From Hellea sp. (lineage in GTDB: Bacteria > Pseudomonadota > Alphaproteobacteria > Caulobacterales > Maricaulaceae): a stretch of 64,000 bases of DNA. Shown here piece after piece: positions 38,049-47,218 of the stretch; position 1 is the stretch's first letter, and each line of letters begins with the position of its first letter. The notes below the pieces were generated by a model. That model made no database searches, was not told where the DNA came from, and saw nothing but the letters and a program-made list of their open reading frames with translations. The stretch spans positions 1 through 64,000 of the forward strand of contig JAOIVW010000015.1 in NCBI GenBank assembly GCA_028224375.1, given 5' to 3'. A program made the position numbers and the translations under genes.

Positions 38049-39917
38049 GTGACTTCAAATCCCATATCGATTCGCCGGCTCCCGGCGCAGACCGTCAACC
38101 GCATTGCGGCGGGCGAGGTTGTCGAGCGTCCAGCCAGCGTGATTAAAGAACTGGTCGAGAACGCGATTGATGCAGGCGCGTCCCAAGTGGATATCCGTTT
38201 TGAGGATGGTGGCCGCGCCGTTATCACCATTACCGATGATGGCAAGGGGATGAGCCGCGAGGAGCTGCCCATCGCGATAGAGCGCCATGCCACCTCCAAA
38301 CTCTCGCCTAATGAGGCGGGCGAATGGGACCTTCTCAATATTCATTCCATGGGCTTTCGCGGCGAGGCTTTGCCGTCCATTGGCTCTATCGCGCGGCTAA
38401 CGATAACGTCGCAAACCGAGAGCGATGATAGTGCGTGGGAGATTGCTGTGGAAGGCGGAGCTGAGCACCCACCCAAACCTGCGCCGCGTTTTGGCATGCA
38501 TGGCACGCGCGTTAATGTGCGCGATTTATTTTACGCCACGCCCGCCCGATTGAAATTTCTCAAATCTGAACGCAGCGAGTCCCTCGCCATTTCTGATATT
38601 GTCAAACGCCTCGCTATGGCCAATCCAGCTGTGGGGATGACGCTCTCTAATGGTACACGCACCACGCTGAAAGTCGCGCGGCAAGGTGATGACCAAGAGG
38701 GCCGTCTGGCGCGGCTCGCCTCTATTCTCGGCGCGGATTTCGGGCAAAATGCGATTGAGATTGATAAGGAACGCGAAGGTATCCGCCTGACAGGATTTGC
38801 GGGATTGCCGACCTATTCACGCGGGAATAGCCAGCATCAATTCCTTTTCGTCAATGGACGGCCTGTGCGCGATAAGCTGCTCCACGGAGCGCTGCGCGGG
38901 GCCTATCAAGATTTCCTCGCCCGGGATCGCCATCCTGTGGTCGCGCTCTATATCGACCTGCCCAGCGATCATGTCGACGTGAATGTCCACCCCGCCAAGA
39001 CCGAAGTGCGCTTTCGCAATCCGGGGCTGGTGAGGGGGCTTATTGTTTCCGCTATTCGCCATAGCCTCGCCGCGGCAGGGCACCGCGCGAGTACGACGGT
39101 GTCCGATTATGCACTGGGTAAAATCCAAGCCGAACAGCCGCAATATGCCTTTCAGCAAAATTATAACCGTCCCTATTCTGGTGGGCCAGCGCCCTACAGG
39201 CATGACCCTGCGCTACAGCCGCTGGTCGATGGGATGACGGTCAATGATTATGGTTTTTCGGCCAAGGTCGAAGAAATAGGTGAGGGATATCAGGCGGAGG
39301 GATACGTCCCCGACGCCCAACAAAAAGATTTCACTGGGAACCCTTTAGGGGCCGCGCGCGCGCAGCTTCATGAAACCTATGTCGTCGCGCAGACCCAAGA
39401 CGGCATTGTCATTGTCGATCAACATGCCGCCCATGAACGGCTCGTCTATGAGCGGATGAAAATGGCAATGGCGGGCAAGGGGGTTGAGCGGCAAGCCTTG
39501 CTTATCCCCGATATAGTAGATTTGGGCGAAACAGATGCCGCCCGCGTGCTTGCTCGCGCGGATGAACTCGCCGAAATGGGCTTAGTTGTGGAAGCTTTCG
39601 GCACAGGCGCGGTGGCCGTGCGCGAAACGCCTGCGCTTTTAGGGGAGATGAATATTCAAAGCCTGCTCCGAGACCTCGCCGACGACATCTCCGAATATGA
39701 CGAAGCGCTGTCGTTAAAAGAGAAGTTCGAACATGTCTGCGGGACAATGGCCTGTCATGGCTCAGTCAGGGCAGGACGCAGACTCAACGGCGCAGAAATG
39801 AACGCGCTATTGCGGGACATGGAAGCCACGCCGCATTCAGGGCAATGCAATCACGGCCGCCCGACATATGTGGAGCTGAAGCTGGCTGATATAGAGCGGC
39901 TATTTGGGCGGCGGTGA
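38049..39917 (+). CDS. mutL: DNA mismatch repair protein MutL
   Basis: The 622-residue protein has the GHKL ATPase half ([45 protein letters not shown]) and a C-terminal dimerisation half. The latter holds the endonuclease motif [12 protein letters not shown] near residue 457 (pattern DQHAxxExxxxE), plus ACHGSVRAG and [10 protein letters not shown]. So it is a nicking MutL, as expected where MutH is absent. The GTG start is the only one before the conserved region, and it follows directly on the poly-T of the upstream terminator. Expression must use read-through or a start site inside the hairpin. Confidence 0.96.
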   Translation: MTSNPISIRRLPAQTVNRIAAGEVVERPASVIKELVENAIDAGASQVDIRFEDGGRAVITITDDGKGMSREELPIAIERHATSKLSPNEAGEWDLLNIHSMGFRGEALPSIGSIARLTITSQTESDDSAWEIAVEGGAEHPPKPAPRFGMHGTRVNVRDLFYATPARLKFLKSERSESLAISDIVKRLAMANPAVGMTLSNGTRTTLKVARQGDDQEGRLARLASILGADFGQNAIEIDKEREGIRLTGFAGLPTYSRGNSQHQFLFVNGRPVRDKLLHGALRGAYQDFLARDRHPVVALYIDLPSDHVDVNVHPAKTEVRFRNPGLVRGLIVSAIRHSLAAAGHRASTTVSDYALGKIQAEQPQYAFQQNYNRPYSGGPAPYRHDPALQPLVDGMTVNDYGFSAKVEEIGEGYQAEGYVPDAQQKDFTGNPLGAARAQLHETYVVAQTQDGIVIVDQHAAHERLVYERMKMAMAGKGVERQALLIPDIVDLGETDAARVLARADELAEMGLVVEAFGTGAVAVRETPALLGEMNIQSLLRDLADDISEYDEALSLKEKFEHVCGTMACHGSVRAGRRLNGAEMNALLRDMEATPHSGQCNHGRPTYVELKLADIERLFGRR

Positions 39918-39927
39918 GAGAAGTGAG

Positions 39928-40653
39928 TTAAGCTGCGCTTAATCCGCTAAACGAACCTTCATATATGCCTTTCTCAGCTAGGTGGTGCAAAATCATTTGC
40001 CGCCTATCTCTTATTGGAAGATAACCTAATCTTCTTTGATAAAGCCAAATTTTCACCTTCGTTACGGTGGGCGCATCGGGTAGAAGCTCATCATCTGACT
40101 CATCAGGCCCAAACACTGCGCCGAATGCCCGCTTATCAAGGGCAATCTTCTCTAACTTATCAAAAAGTTTCAAGCATTCAAAAGGGTTATAACCAGCCAG
40201 AATACACATCTCTATGGCTAGGCGGTCTGCATCACACTCTTGCTCCGGTCCGTGAATTCGGCTTTCAACAGCACGATATATTGATGCTATGAAAATTTGA
40301 ATTTCAGCCTTTTTATTTTCGCTGAAGGTTTCAGGAAACTTATCCAAATGACCTAATTTATGATGTGATATTTCATGTGCAATGACAAAAGCAGCCATAG
40401 CCTCTGTTGAGCATTCCTGAAAGAGCTTTCGCGCAAAAAAGATATAATCGCCAGGTGTTGTGAAAGCTGTAAACTCATTTAGCCATGGGATAATTACCTT
40501 GTAATCTTTTTTCAGCTCACAAGAGTTTTCAAATTTACGCATTATGTTTTCAATGCGTTCTATGGCCCATTTTTCTGTCTCGATGATGCACTGTTCCGAT
40601 AAAGCGCCGTAAATTATTTCTCCAAGACTCGTTCTATTTTCTGTGTCCCTCAT
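39928..40653 (-). CDS. M48-type zinc metalloprotease domain protein, AT-rich
   Basis: The protein has 241 residues. VIAHEISHHKLGHLDKF holds the HExxH zinc motif (near residue 92) and QECDADRLAIEM the third ligand. No signal peptide or membrane segment is visible, so it appears soluble and cytoplasmic. Its coding sequence is distinctly AT-richer than flanking mutL and rsmD, and the 130-bp upstream gap is AT-rich too. It looks like an inserted accessory gene. The catalytic call is firm; the biological role is unknown. Confidence 0.75.
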   Translation of the reverse strand: MRDTENRTSLGEIIYGALSEQCIIETEKWAIERIENIMRKFENSCELKKDYKVIIPWLNEFTAFTTPGDYIFFARKLFQECSTEAMAAFVIAHEISHHKLGHLDKFPETFSENKKAEIQIFIASIYRAVESRIHGPEQECDADRLAIEMCILAGYNPFECLKLFDKLEKIALDKRAFGAVFGPDESDDELLPDAPTVTKVKIWLYQRRLGYLPIRDRRQMILHHLAEKGIYEGSFSGLSAA

Positions 40654-40786
40654 AATAATTATGTAGGTACGATTTTAGGAAATGGAATAGTCTGAGCATG
40701 AAAGAGGAAATTATGGTTAATCAATTATGAATAGTATTATTTGATTTTCGTATATTCATGACGCATGATGAGAGTTCAGTGCTAAG

Positions 40787-41353
40787 CTAACCCTCAGCCG
40801 CCTGCATAAATAAAACCCGCGCTGCGCCCCACGTCTTATCGGCTAGAACCTCAAATCCTCTTGGCTCTACTTCCGCGTCTTTGCTGTCTTCCAGAATGAT
40901 AATACCGTTATCTGCGATGAGGCCATATTCTTTCAGCCGCGATAGGACGGGTCGCCACATGGCTTTATTATAGGGCGGGTCCATGAAGATGTGGGTGAAG
41001 GGGCCGCGCAGATTTCCGGGGGCTATTTTAAGTTTTGTCGCGTTATGGCGGTGCAGCCTTGTGCAGCCAAATAGGCCCATTTTATCAACATTTTCGCGGA
41101 TGGCCCCGCGCGCTTTGGGTTCGGTTTCGACAAAGAGGCAAAACTCCGCGCCGCGTGATATGGCTTCTAATCCTAGCGCGCCTGATCCTGCGAAAATATC
41201 GGCAACGATAGCGCCCTCCAGAGGCGGGGCCCACTCGGCATGGGTGAGGATATTGAAAATTGACTCGCGCGTTTGGTCGCTGGTCGGGCGGGTGTCTTTG
41301 CCCGACGGTGTGGCGATATTCCGCCCGCGCATTTTGCCCGCGACTATACGCAT
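40787..41353 (-). CDS. rsmD: 16S rRNA (guanine-966-N2)-methyltransferase
   Basis: The protein has 188 residues: MRIVAGKMRGRNIATP, RPTSDQTRESIFNIL, VADIFAGSGALGLEAISRGA for S-adenosylmethionine binding, and FMDPPYNK as the catalytic DPPY motif. It methylates G966 of 16S rRNA in the small subunit. The start codon overlaps the stop of the pseudouridine synthase gene (TAATG), so the two are translationally coupled, a common bacterial pairing. Confidence 0.96.
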   Translation of the reverse strand: MRIVAGKMRGRNIATPSGKDTRPTSDQTRESIFNILTHAEWAPPLEGAIVADIFAGSGALGLEAISRGAEFCLFVETEPKARGAIRENVDKMGLFGCTRLHRHNATKLKIAPGNLRGPFTHIFMDPPYNKAMWRPVLSRLKEYGLIADNGIIILEDSKDAEVEPRGFEVLADKTWGAARVLFMQAAEG

Positions 41354-42348
41354 TATTTGCGCCGTCCAGAAGGTTTCCCTGTGGGTTTGCCCATACCGCC
41401 CTTGAAATTCATCTTACGGCCTTCACCCGAGCCGCCGCCATAGCCACTGCCGCCCGATTTTTTCTTAGCCTTATGGGCGAATTTTCCGCGGCCTGTTGGC
41501 GGCGCTTTGGCGTCATCTTTTTTACCGTCTTTGGCAAAGCGTTTGGCGCTGGCATGGGTGCCGCGTTGCGGCTTGCCCGCGCGTTGCCCCGGCGGCTTGG
41601 CTTGGATGACAGGGATGTCGATGAGGTGCCCGACCTGTTCGCGCAGGATACGCGTTTTGACTTCTTCAATCTCGCCCTTGCCCAAATTGCCGAGTTGGAA
41701 CGGGCCGTAAGACACGCGGATAAGACGGTTCACGTGGAGTTTGAGCGTTTCCATAGCGCGGCGCACTTCGCGGTTTTTACCTTCGCGCAGGGTCACGGCA
41801 ATCCACGCATTATCACCTTTTTGGCGTTCCAGTTCTGCCTCTATTGGGCCGGTTTTAATACCGTCAATTTTGATGCCGTCTTTAAGCGTGTCCAAATCAT
41901 GCTGCGTGACATGACCATAGGCACGGACGCGATATTTGCGCTGCCACGCCGTGCTGGGCAGTTCGAGTTGCCGCGCTAGCTCACCGTCATTGGTAAGCAG
42001 CAGCAAGCCTTCGGAAGTAATATCCAAACGCCCGATTGAAATCACGCGGCCCAGCTCTTTGGGCAGAGTATCAAAAACGGTTTCGCGGCCTTTCTCATCT
42101 CTATGCGATGTGACGAGGCCGTCAGGTTTGTGATAGCGCCAGAGACGCGGCGGTTCTTTATCGGCGATGGGGTTGTTATCAAATAAAACCGTGTCTTTAT
42201 CGGTGACTTTAAAGGCGGGTGTGGTCAGGGTCTTGCCATTGACTTTGATACGTCCCGCTTCGATCAGTTTCTCGGATTCACGCCGAGAGGCCACGCCAGA
42301 CCGGGCGAGGTATTTTGCGATGCGTTCGCCGTCGGGATTGAATTCCAT
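41353..42348 (-). CDS. rluB: 23S rRNA pseudouridine synthase, RluB/RsuA family
   Basis: The protein has about 331 residues. An S4 RNA-binding domain (RIAKYLARSGVASRRESEKLIEAGRIKVNG) comes first. The synthase domain has GRLDITSEGLLLLTNDGEL with the catalytic Asp and GKNREVRRAME. A basic, Gly/Lys-rich disordered tail of about 80 residues ends the protein, as in many RluB. It converts a uridine of 23S rRNA to pseudouridine. I start at the ATG at 42348, which keeps the S4 domain intact; the longer frame runs into tadA. The substrate position is by family analogy. Confidence 0.88.
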   Translation of the reverse strand: MEFNPDGERIAKYLARSGVASRRESEKLIEAGRIKVNGKTLTTPAFKVTDKDTVLFDNNPIADKEPPRLWRYHKPDGLVTSHRDEKGRETVFDTLPKELGRVISIGRLDITSEGLLLLTNDGELARQLELPSTAWQRKYRVRAYGHVTQHDLDTLKDGIKIDGIKTGPIEAELERQKGDNAWIAVTLREGKNREVRRAMETLKLHVNRLIRVSYGPFQLGNLGKGEIEEVKTRILREQVGHLIDIPVIQAKPPGQRAGKPQRGTHASAKRFAKDGKKDDAKAPPTGRGKFAHKAKKKSGGSGYGGGSGEGRKMNFKGGMGKPTGKPSGRRK

Positions 42349-42384
42349 GGTTGACCTTACTCGCCCCTCATATGATGAGGACAC

Positions 42385-42840
42385 ATGACGGATGAAGACT
42401 ATATGCGCGAGGCGCTCTATGAAGCGCAAGCCTCTTCTGCTCGCGGCGAAGTGCCTGTCGGCGCGGTGATTGTCAATGGAGCCGGGCATATAATCGCCCG
42501 TACAGGCAATGCCCCGATTAGCATTGTTGACCCCACGGCGCACGCTGAAATTCTCGCCATCAGAGATGCAGCCTACGGCACAGATAATTACCGCTTAAAC
42601 GGAACCACGCTTTATGTGACCTTGGAGCCTTGCACCATGTGCGCGGGCGCGATTTCAAATGCGCGGATTGGGCGGGTGGTTTACGGCGCGGCGGACGCGA
42701 AAGGCGGCGCGGTGGAAAGCGGGGTGAAGTTCTTTGACCAAGCGACGTGCCATCACAAGCCAGACGTCAAAGGCGGGGTCTTGGCCGAAGAATCAGCGGC
42801 GTTATTAAAAGCCTTCTTCAAAGCAAGACGAAAAAAATGA
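42385..42840 (+). CDS. tadA: tRNA-specific adenosine-34 deaminase
   Basis: The 151-residue cytidine-deaminase-fold protein has AHAEILAIRDA (zinc His and catalytic Glu) and EPCTMCAGAI (two zinc Cys). EVPVGAVIV and the C-terminal helix match TadA. It makes inosine at the wobble position of tRNA-Arg, an essential step. It is divergent from rluB with a 36-bp gap and its stop overlaps the next start as ATGA. Confidence 0.93.
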   Translation: MTDEDYMREALYEAQASSARGEVPVGAVIVNGAGHIIARTGNAPISIVDPTAHAEILAIRDAAYGTDNYRLNGTTLYVTLEPCTMCAGAISNARIGRVVYGAADAKGGAVESGVKFFDQATCHHKPDVKGGVLAEESAALLKAFFKARRKK

Positions 42841-43877
42841 AAACCAATCTGCGCGAAGTGACAAGCGCGCCGCTATTGAGCGAGGCGCAAAGCGAAGGCT
42901 TTGGTGGCCGTAATTTCGGCTATATCCTCGCGCTGCTTGGGACTGTCTTCTTTTCGATGAAATCGATTTTCGTGAAACTGATTTATCAGCCTGTTGACGG
43001 AATGGCGATGAACGGCGTTGAAGCCATTACGATAATGGCGATGCGGCTTGGCTTTTCCGCGCCGATATATGTGTTGATTTTCTGGCTCGCGCTAAGGCGG
43101 CGAAAGCGGCAAGGCCTCGCGCCTTTGCAAAAGCGCGATATGGCCTTGGCGGCTATTCTTGGGTTGCTCGGATATTATATTTGTGCGTGGCTAGATATTG
43201 AAGGGATTAAATATATCACCGCGCAGCTCGAACGGCTTTTGCTGTTCACCTATCCGATTTTCGTCTTTATTTTCGGCGCGATGTTTTTCGGCAAGCCGCT
43301 CACCAAAGGCACGGTGCTTGCCGTGTTTATTGCTTATGCGGGTATCGGGCTGATTTTTCTCGAAGGCGATATTGCGGTGGGGCTAAATGTGCCGCTTGGC
43401 TCTGCCATGATTTTGCTTTGCGCGGCGCTCTTTGCTTTCTTTCAGCTTTTTGCCAAACCGATGATTGGGCGGCTAGGCAGTCCCGTCTTTACTTGCTGCG
43501 CCATGCTTGGGGCGGGCGTGATGATTGCGGTGCATTTTACGCTAGAAAATGTGGTGATGGGCGATGTGTCAGAGGTTTTAAACCTGCCGCCCCGCATCTG
43601 GATGCTTGGGATAGCGCTCGCCTTTTTCTCAACGCTCCTGCCATCCTTTATGGTCAATCTCGCGCTCTCGCGTGTGGGCCCTCAGGCGACCTCTGCAGTA
43701 GGGATGGTTGCGCCGATTTCCACAATCATGCTCGCCATATATATTCTCGGTGAACCTTTTGCGCCTATTGATGGTATCGGGACGCTCATCACCCTGGCAG
43801 GTATCGGGCTTTATACTTATTTCGATAAGCGGGCTATATCAGCCCCGCCAAGCTTATCCCCCGCCACAGATAAATAA
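42837..43877 (+). CDS. EamA/DMT-family transporter, ten membrane helices
   Basis: The protein has about 346 residues. After an N-terminal soluble stretch, ten hydrophobic segments form two EamA repeats (YILALLGTVFFSMKSIFVK..., MILLCAALFAFFQLFAK...). The drug/metabolite transporter superfamily exports small molecules; the substrate is not predictable. The ATG at 42837 overlaps the tadA stop, so it is translationally coupled; the longer frame inside tadA is rejected. Its 3' end overlaps the opposing TauE-family gene by 44 bases. Confidence 0.85.
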   Translation: MKTNLREVTSAPLLSEAQSEGFGGRNFGYILALLGTVFFSMKSIFVKLIYQPVDGMAMNGVEAITIMAMRLGFSAPIYVLIFWLALRRRKRQGLAPLQKRDMALAAILGLLGYYICAWLDIEGIKYITAQLERLLLFTYPIFVFIFGAMFFGKPLTKGTVLAVFIAYAGIGLIFLEGDIAVGLNVPLGSAMILLCAALFAFFQLFAKPMIGRLGSPVFTCCAMLGAGVMIAVHFTLENVVMGDVSEVLNLPPRIWMLGIALAFFSTLLPSFMVNLALSRVGPQATSAVGMVAPISTIMLAIYILGEPFAPIDGIGTLITLAGIGLYTYFDKRAISAPPSLSPATDK

Positions 43878-44583
43878 TCCCGACAACCGTCACTAGATAT
43901 TTCGTGTAACTCTTGAAATTCACATCTGACAGACGGTGCAAAATGCGCGTCCCGATATAGGTGCCTGAGATAATGAACGGTACGGCGGCGGCAAAAACCC
44001 AGAGCGGCGGTAATGTGGACAGCCCCGCCGCAGCAATGAGCGGCAATCCGAAATAGACAATCTTGACCATATGCGAGGCAAACATGGTCACGGCTTTGGT
44101 CGCGACGATTTCTTTGCGGGTAAGGGATGTCTTGACATAAAAGAAATCCAGGGCGGGGCCGGCGACACCTGCCGACAGGTTCAGTCCCATCACCATTGCG
44201 CCCGCTAACATCGCATGGGGCGGTTTGGCCGCGTCGCCTTGAAACACGCCTTTGGGCAGCCAGAGGATAAAGGGCAGCAGGCCAAGCACGATAAAAAGCG
44301 TGGCTTTGTTAGGCACAAAGGCGACCATGGCGAGCAGGCCAATGGCGGGGAGCGCGCCCAGTAAAGTATAGCCTAAAATATCCCAGCGAATGTCAGGGCG
44401 CAGCAGCCAAGCGCGAGACGAATTACTCACGCTTTGCACCGCGCCGTGCACGACCATGGCTTCAGCCACGCCCATGACAGAAGCAATGATGCCCATAAAT
44501 ATCATGCCGCCTGCCATGCCAAATATGCCTGAAATACAGGCGGTGATGGCAGCAGAGATAAGAATCAGCGCGGCGAGTTTCAT
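43834..44583 (-). CDS. TauE/SafE family sulfite-type exporter
   Basis: The 249-residue protein has about eight membrane segments, the early GIFGMAGGMIFMGII loop typical of TauE/SafE (DUF81), and a second half with GLNLSAGVAGPALDFFYV. Members move sulfite, sulfoacetate or related anions across the inner membrane. The substrate here is unknown. The 3' ends of this gene and the EamA gene overlap by 44 bases on opposite strands, a possible source of antisense effects. Confidence 0.85.
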   Translation of the reverse strand: MKLAALILISAAITACISGIFGMAGGMIFMGIIASVMGVAEAMVVHGAVQSVSNSSRAWLLRPDIRWDILGYTLLGALPAIGLLAMVAFVPNKATLFIVLGLLPFILWLPKGVFQGDAAKPPHAMLAGAMVMGLNLSAGVAGPALDFFYVKTSLTRKEIVATKAVTMFASHMVKIVYFGLPLIAAAGLSTLPPLWVFAAAVPFIISGTYIGTRILHRLSDVNFKSYTKYLVTVVGIIYLWRGISLAGLI

Positions 44584-44634
44584 GCGACCATCTAACCTTT
44601 GAAATTTCTATGCGGCAAGGTTAAACCGCCGCTC

Positions 44635-45363
44635 ATGTTAAAAGCCATGACGAAACGTGATTTTTGGAAATATTTAACGCGCGTGCATAAATGGGCGGGG
44701 CTAGTGCTGGGCGTGCAAATTATCCTCTGGTTTGCCTCTGGATTATTTATGTCCTTCTTTCCGATTAATGAGGTGCGCGGCTCGCATCTGGCGGAGAAGG
44801 CGACATGGTCATTATCAGACGTGAGCGTTATTCCAATTGAGATTGCGATGACGGCTTATGATGGCAATCTAACAGGCGCGTCGCTGACCTCGATTGCGGG
44901 TGAGCCTGCCTATGCGCTGATCGGCGATGAGGGCACGCAGCTGATTAATGCGCGCACGGGCGCGGCGTGGGAGCCTATCGGAGAGGATACTATTCGTGTT
45001 GCTGCGGCGGCATATTACAAAGGCGAGGGGGATATTGTGTCTCTGGAACGCCTGACGGAAACGCCCAAAGAATATCGCCGCCCACCGCCCGTCTGGCAGA
45101 TACAATATGATGACGGACCTATGACGCGGCTCTATCTGGACGCGGAGACAGCCGAGCTTCGCGCGGTACGCACCAAGCTCTGGCGGGTCTATGACTTTAT
45201 GTGGATGCTGCACATCATGGATTACGATACGCGGGATAATTTCAATAGCTGGTGGCTTAAGCTGGCTTCATTTCTGGCGCTGCTCTTTGCGATAAGCGGG
45301 ATGGCGCTCGTGGCGCACCGCACTCTGTTGAGGCCGAGGCCCATACGGCGAAAATCAACTTAA
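44635..45363 (+). CDS. PepSY-domain membrane protein
   Basis: The protein has about 242 residues. A first membrane segment (VHKWAGLVLGVQIILWFASGLFMSFF) is followed by RGSHLAEK and a PepSY-like periplasmic region with a repeated SLTSIAGEPAYAL and RLYLDAETAELRAV pattern. A second membrane segment (FLALLFAISGMALVAH) lies near the C-terminus. Related proteins act in metal or ferric reductase systems. I start at the ATG at 44635 or 44647; the frame open from 44599 begins with TTG. Confidence 0.75.
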   Translation: MLKAMTKRDFWKYLTRVHKWAGLVLGVQIILWFASGLFMSFFPINEVRGSHLAEKATWSLSDVSVIPIEIAMTAYDGNLTGASLTSIAGEPAYALIGDEGTQLINARTGAAWEPIGEDTIRVAAAAYYKGEGDIVSLERLTETPKEYRRPPPVWQIQYDDGPMTRLYLDAETAELRAVRTKLWRVYDFMWMLHIMDYDTRDNFNSWWLKLASFLALLFAISGMALVAHRTLLRPRPIRRKST

Positions 45364-46295
45364 CTAAACGCGCCCTTGCGCCAGAGCTTCCAACCTAGAA
45401 CGGGGGAGCAGATGACGGGGTGTTTGCGTTGGAAAGGGGTCGGCTCGATCGTGACGCCTGAGTGGTTTTTGAGTTTGCGCAGCACATAGTCCAAACCGCC
45501 ATCAAATGTTGCTGCGCTGTTGATAACCCGAAGGGCGGCGGTGGGTTTGCCAATCAGGCGTCGAAGGAGCCAATTTGTCTTAGTCGGGCCTGCGGGGGTG
45601 TTGGGCAGGATATATAGGCCGTCCTTATCAGGCGGGCCATAAAGCGCGGTGGTCAGCCTTGCGTAGCGGTCCCCATAGCGCGCCACAATTTCCGCCGCGC
45701 GGCCTTCCGAGCTTTCGGGGCGCAGTTCTGTGCGGTAGCTTTCATAAAAGCCTTTCGCCCAAAATTGCGTGGAGGTGATGGGGTCGTCGATGAGCGGGGC
45801 AATCTGCGCAGCCATATGTTTAACGGCTGTTTCGCGCGAGGCCATGAGGCGCTCTGCAATGAGATCATCTTTGGGAAATAGCATCACGCTGGGCTGACAA
45901 AAACGGCCCCAAACCATGGAGAGCAAGGCATGTGCGCCGCAGCGTTTTTGAAATTCTGCCATAGAGATGATGGAGTATTTACAGGTGCTTAAAACGCCAT
46001 TCGCGTCCGTCTGCTCATAGTAATAAACGGCAGGAGGAATGAGGCGGTTAAGCAAAGCACGGATCAGGTTTTTATGGGTCTTGCGATAGCTGTCCACGAT
46101 GACATAAAAATCGAGCATCTTTTCGGCATCGTCTAAATCACGCAAGCTCGAGCCGTAATACATGAAAGCCTGCACGCGGTTCGGGTGCCGCGCGGCAATG
46201 GCTTCGCAGACCGAGGTGACCCGCGCATTGGGCGTGACGTTTTCTTCGGCCAAGATATCTCTTATCGTTTCGCTCACTTCTATCGTCTCGCTCAT
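45360..46295 (-). CDS. putative Tam41-type phosphatidate cytidylyltransferase
   Basis: The protein has 311 residues. FMYYGSSLRD and MLDFYVIVD resemble the nucleotidyltransferase core of Tam41 (mitochondrial CDP-diacylglycerol synthase), where YGSGV and DFxxAVD occur. VYYYEQTDANG, KYSIISM and WGRFCQPSVML recall Tam41's VYxN, IKYGVIS and AGRLQKPV segments in the same order. If right, it would make CDP-lipid from a lipid phosphate and CTP at the membrane. The gene starts overlapping a lipid kinase (ATGA), which would supply the lipid phosphate. This is a by-eye remote match, not a proven function. It ends overlapping the PepSY stop. Confidence 0.55.
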   Translation of the reverse strand: MSETIEVSETIRDILAEENVTPNARVTSVCEAIAARHPNRVQAFMYYGSSLRDLDDAEKMLDFYVIVDSYRKTHKNLIRALLNRLIPPAVYYYEQTDANGVLSTCKYSIISMAEFQKRCGAHALLSMVWGRFCQPSVMLFPKDDLIAERLMASRETAVKHMAAQIAPLIDDPITSTQFWAKGFYESYRTELRPESSEGRAAEIVARYGDRYARLTTALYGPPDKDGLYILPNTPAGPTKTNWLLRRLIGKPTAALRVINSAATFDGGLDYVLRKLKNHSGVTIEPTPFQRKHPVICSPVLGWKLWRKGAFS

Positions 46296-47215
46296 TTGGC
46301 AAACCGAATAGGCCTTGTGGCGCGAATTTTAAAGCCCTTGGTGAGGTCAAGAAGCTCGCCGTCCAATACACAAGGCCCTGTGTAGCGATAGCTCAGCCCA
46401 TCAGCCGTCCAACTATGCATGCCGTCTTCGCTGCGATCTTTGGACTTATTGCCTAGCCAAAGACTGGCGACATGACGCACTAATTTATGATACTCTCCCG
46501 CCACATAAGTCACGCGCAAAGGGCGGTCACCTTCCCCCCAAAAGGGATCGAGTTTCAGCATTAAGCCGGGCAGGGTGGTGACGATGGTGCCCAAATGCGG
46601 GCCGCGTAATTTATGTGTGTTCTCAGCTTGTATATTCAGCTTAACCTGTGTGGGTTTCGTGATGCTGTCTGTGTCCGTCGCCCCTTTCAGGATGCCGCCA
46701 ATGACCGCCAGAGAGCCGCCAAGGCCGCGCTCATGGAGTTTAACTTTGGTATAATCGGTGACTTGCGGCAGAGCGCCAGATGAAAATAGAAAGCCATAAT
46801 ATTTGCGGCCCTCTTTGTCTTTAATGCGAAGAAGCGGGGCCTCAACGATTTCGCTTTGGCTTAAGGCTGTCTCGATGGCCTGAACTGTTGCGTGATGCAC
46901 CCCAATATTGCGTGCGACCTGATTGGTATTGCCGCCCGGCACCAAAGTGAAGACCGGTAGGTTCCGGGCTTTTTCTTGGCGCAAAAATTCGGTCAATACG
47001 CCCTGAACCGTTCCGTCCCCGCCTTCTATGACAATATGCTGCGCGCCTGCGGCAAGGGCGTCTTTGACTAATATATCGACGTCAGAAAAATCACCGACAT
47101 CCCGCAAGATAGCATTATGGGCGTCTGCGATAGTTGGGAGTAATGCGCCCTTTTTGGCGACTTTAGCGCTGGCCGTGTTGACGACGAACCAGGGCCTGGG
47201 GCGCTCGGTCTGCAT
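46292..47215 (-). CDS. diacylglycerol-kinase-fold lipid kinase
   Basis: The protein has 307 residues. IVIEGGDGTVQGVLTEFL is the conserved GGDGT nucleotide-binding motif, and LVPGGNTNQVARNIG the second signature of the DAGK/YegS/ceramide-kinase catalytic domain. Probable substrates are diacylglycerol, sphingoid bases or ceramide, phosphorylated with ATP at the inner membrane. It starts 3 bases after lptG and overlaps the Tam41-like gene, so four genes form one unit with lptF and lptG. Coupling with a cytidylyltransferase suggests the lipid phosphate is activated further. Confidence 0.85.
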   Translation of the reverse strand: MQTERPRPWFVVNTASAKVAKKGALLPTIADAHNAILRDVGDFSDVDILVKDALAAGAQHIVIEGGDGTVQGVLTEFLRQEKARNLPVFTLVPGGNTNQVARNIGVHHATVQAIETALSQSEIVEAPLLRIKDKEGRKYYGFLFSSGALPQVTDYTKVKLHERGLGGSLAVIGGILKGATDTDSITKPTQVKLNIQAENTHKLRGPHLGTIVTTLPGLMLKLDPFWGEGDRPLRVTYVAGEYHKLVRHVASLWLGNKSKDRSEDGMHSWTADGLSYRYTGPCVLDGELLDLTKGFKIRATRPIRFAK

Positions 47216-47218
47216 GGT

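Noticed and set aside
41260-41979. Long plus-strand open frame of 239 codons
   Set aside because: It is antisense to the pseudouridine synthase and rsmD genes and shows no protein family features.
42349-42543. N-terminal extension of the pseudouridine synthase
   Set aside because: It would overlap the divergent tadA gene and adds sequence unlike the S4 domain family.
43834-43877. Frame error causing the overlap of the EamA and TauE genes
   Set aside because: Both proteins have family-typical C-termini, so a real 44-base convergent overlap is more likely.
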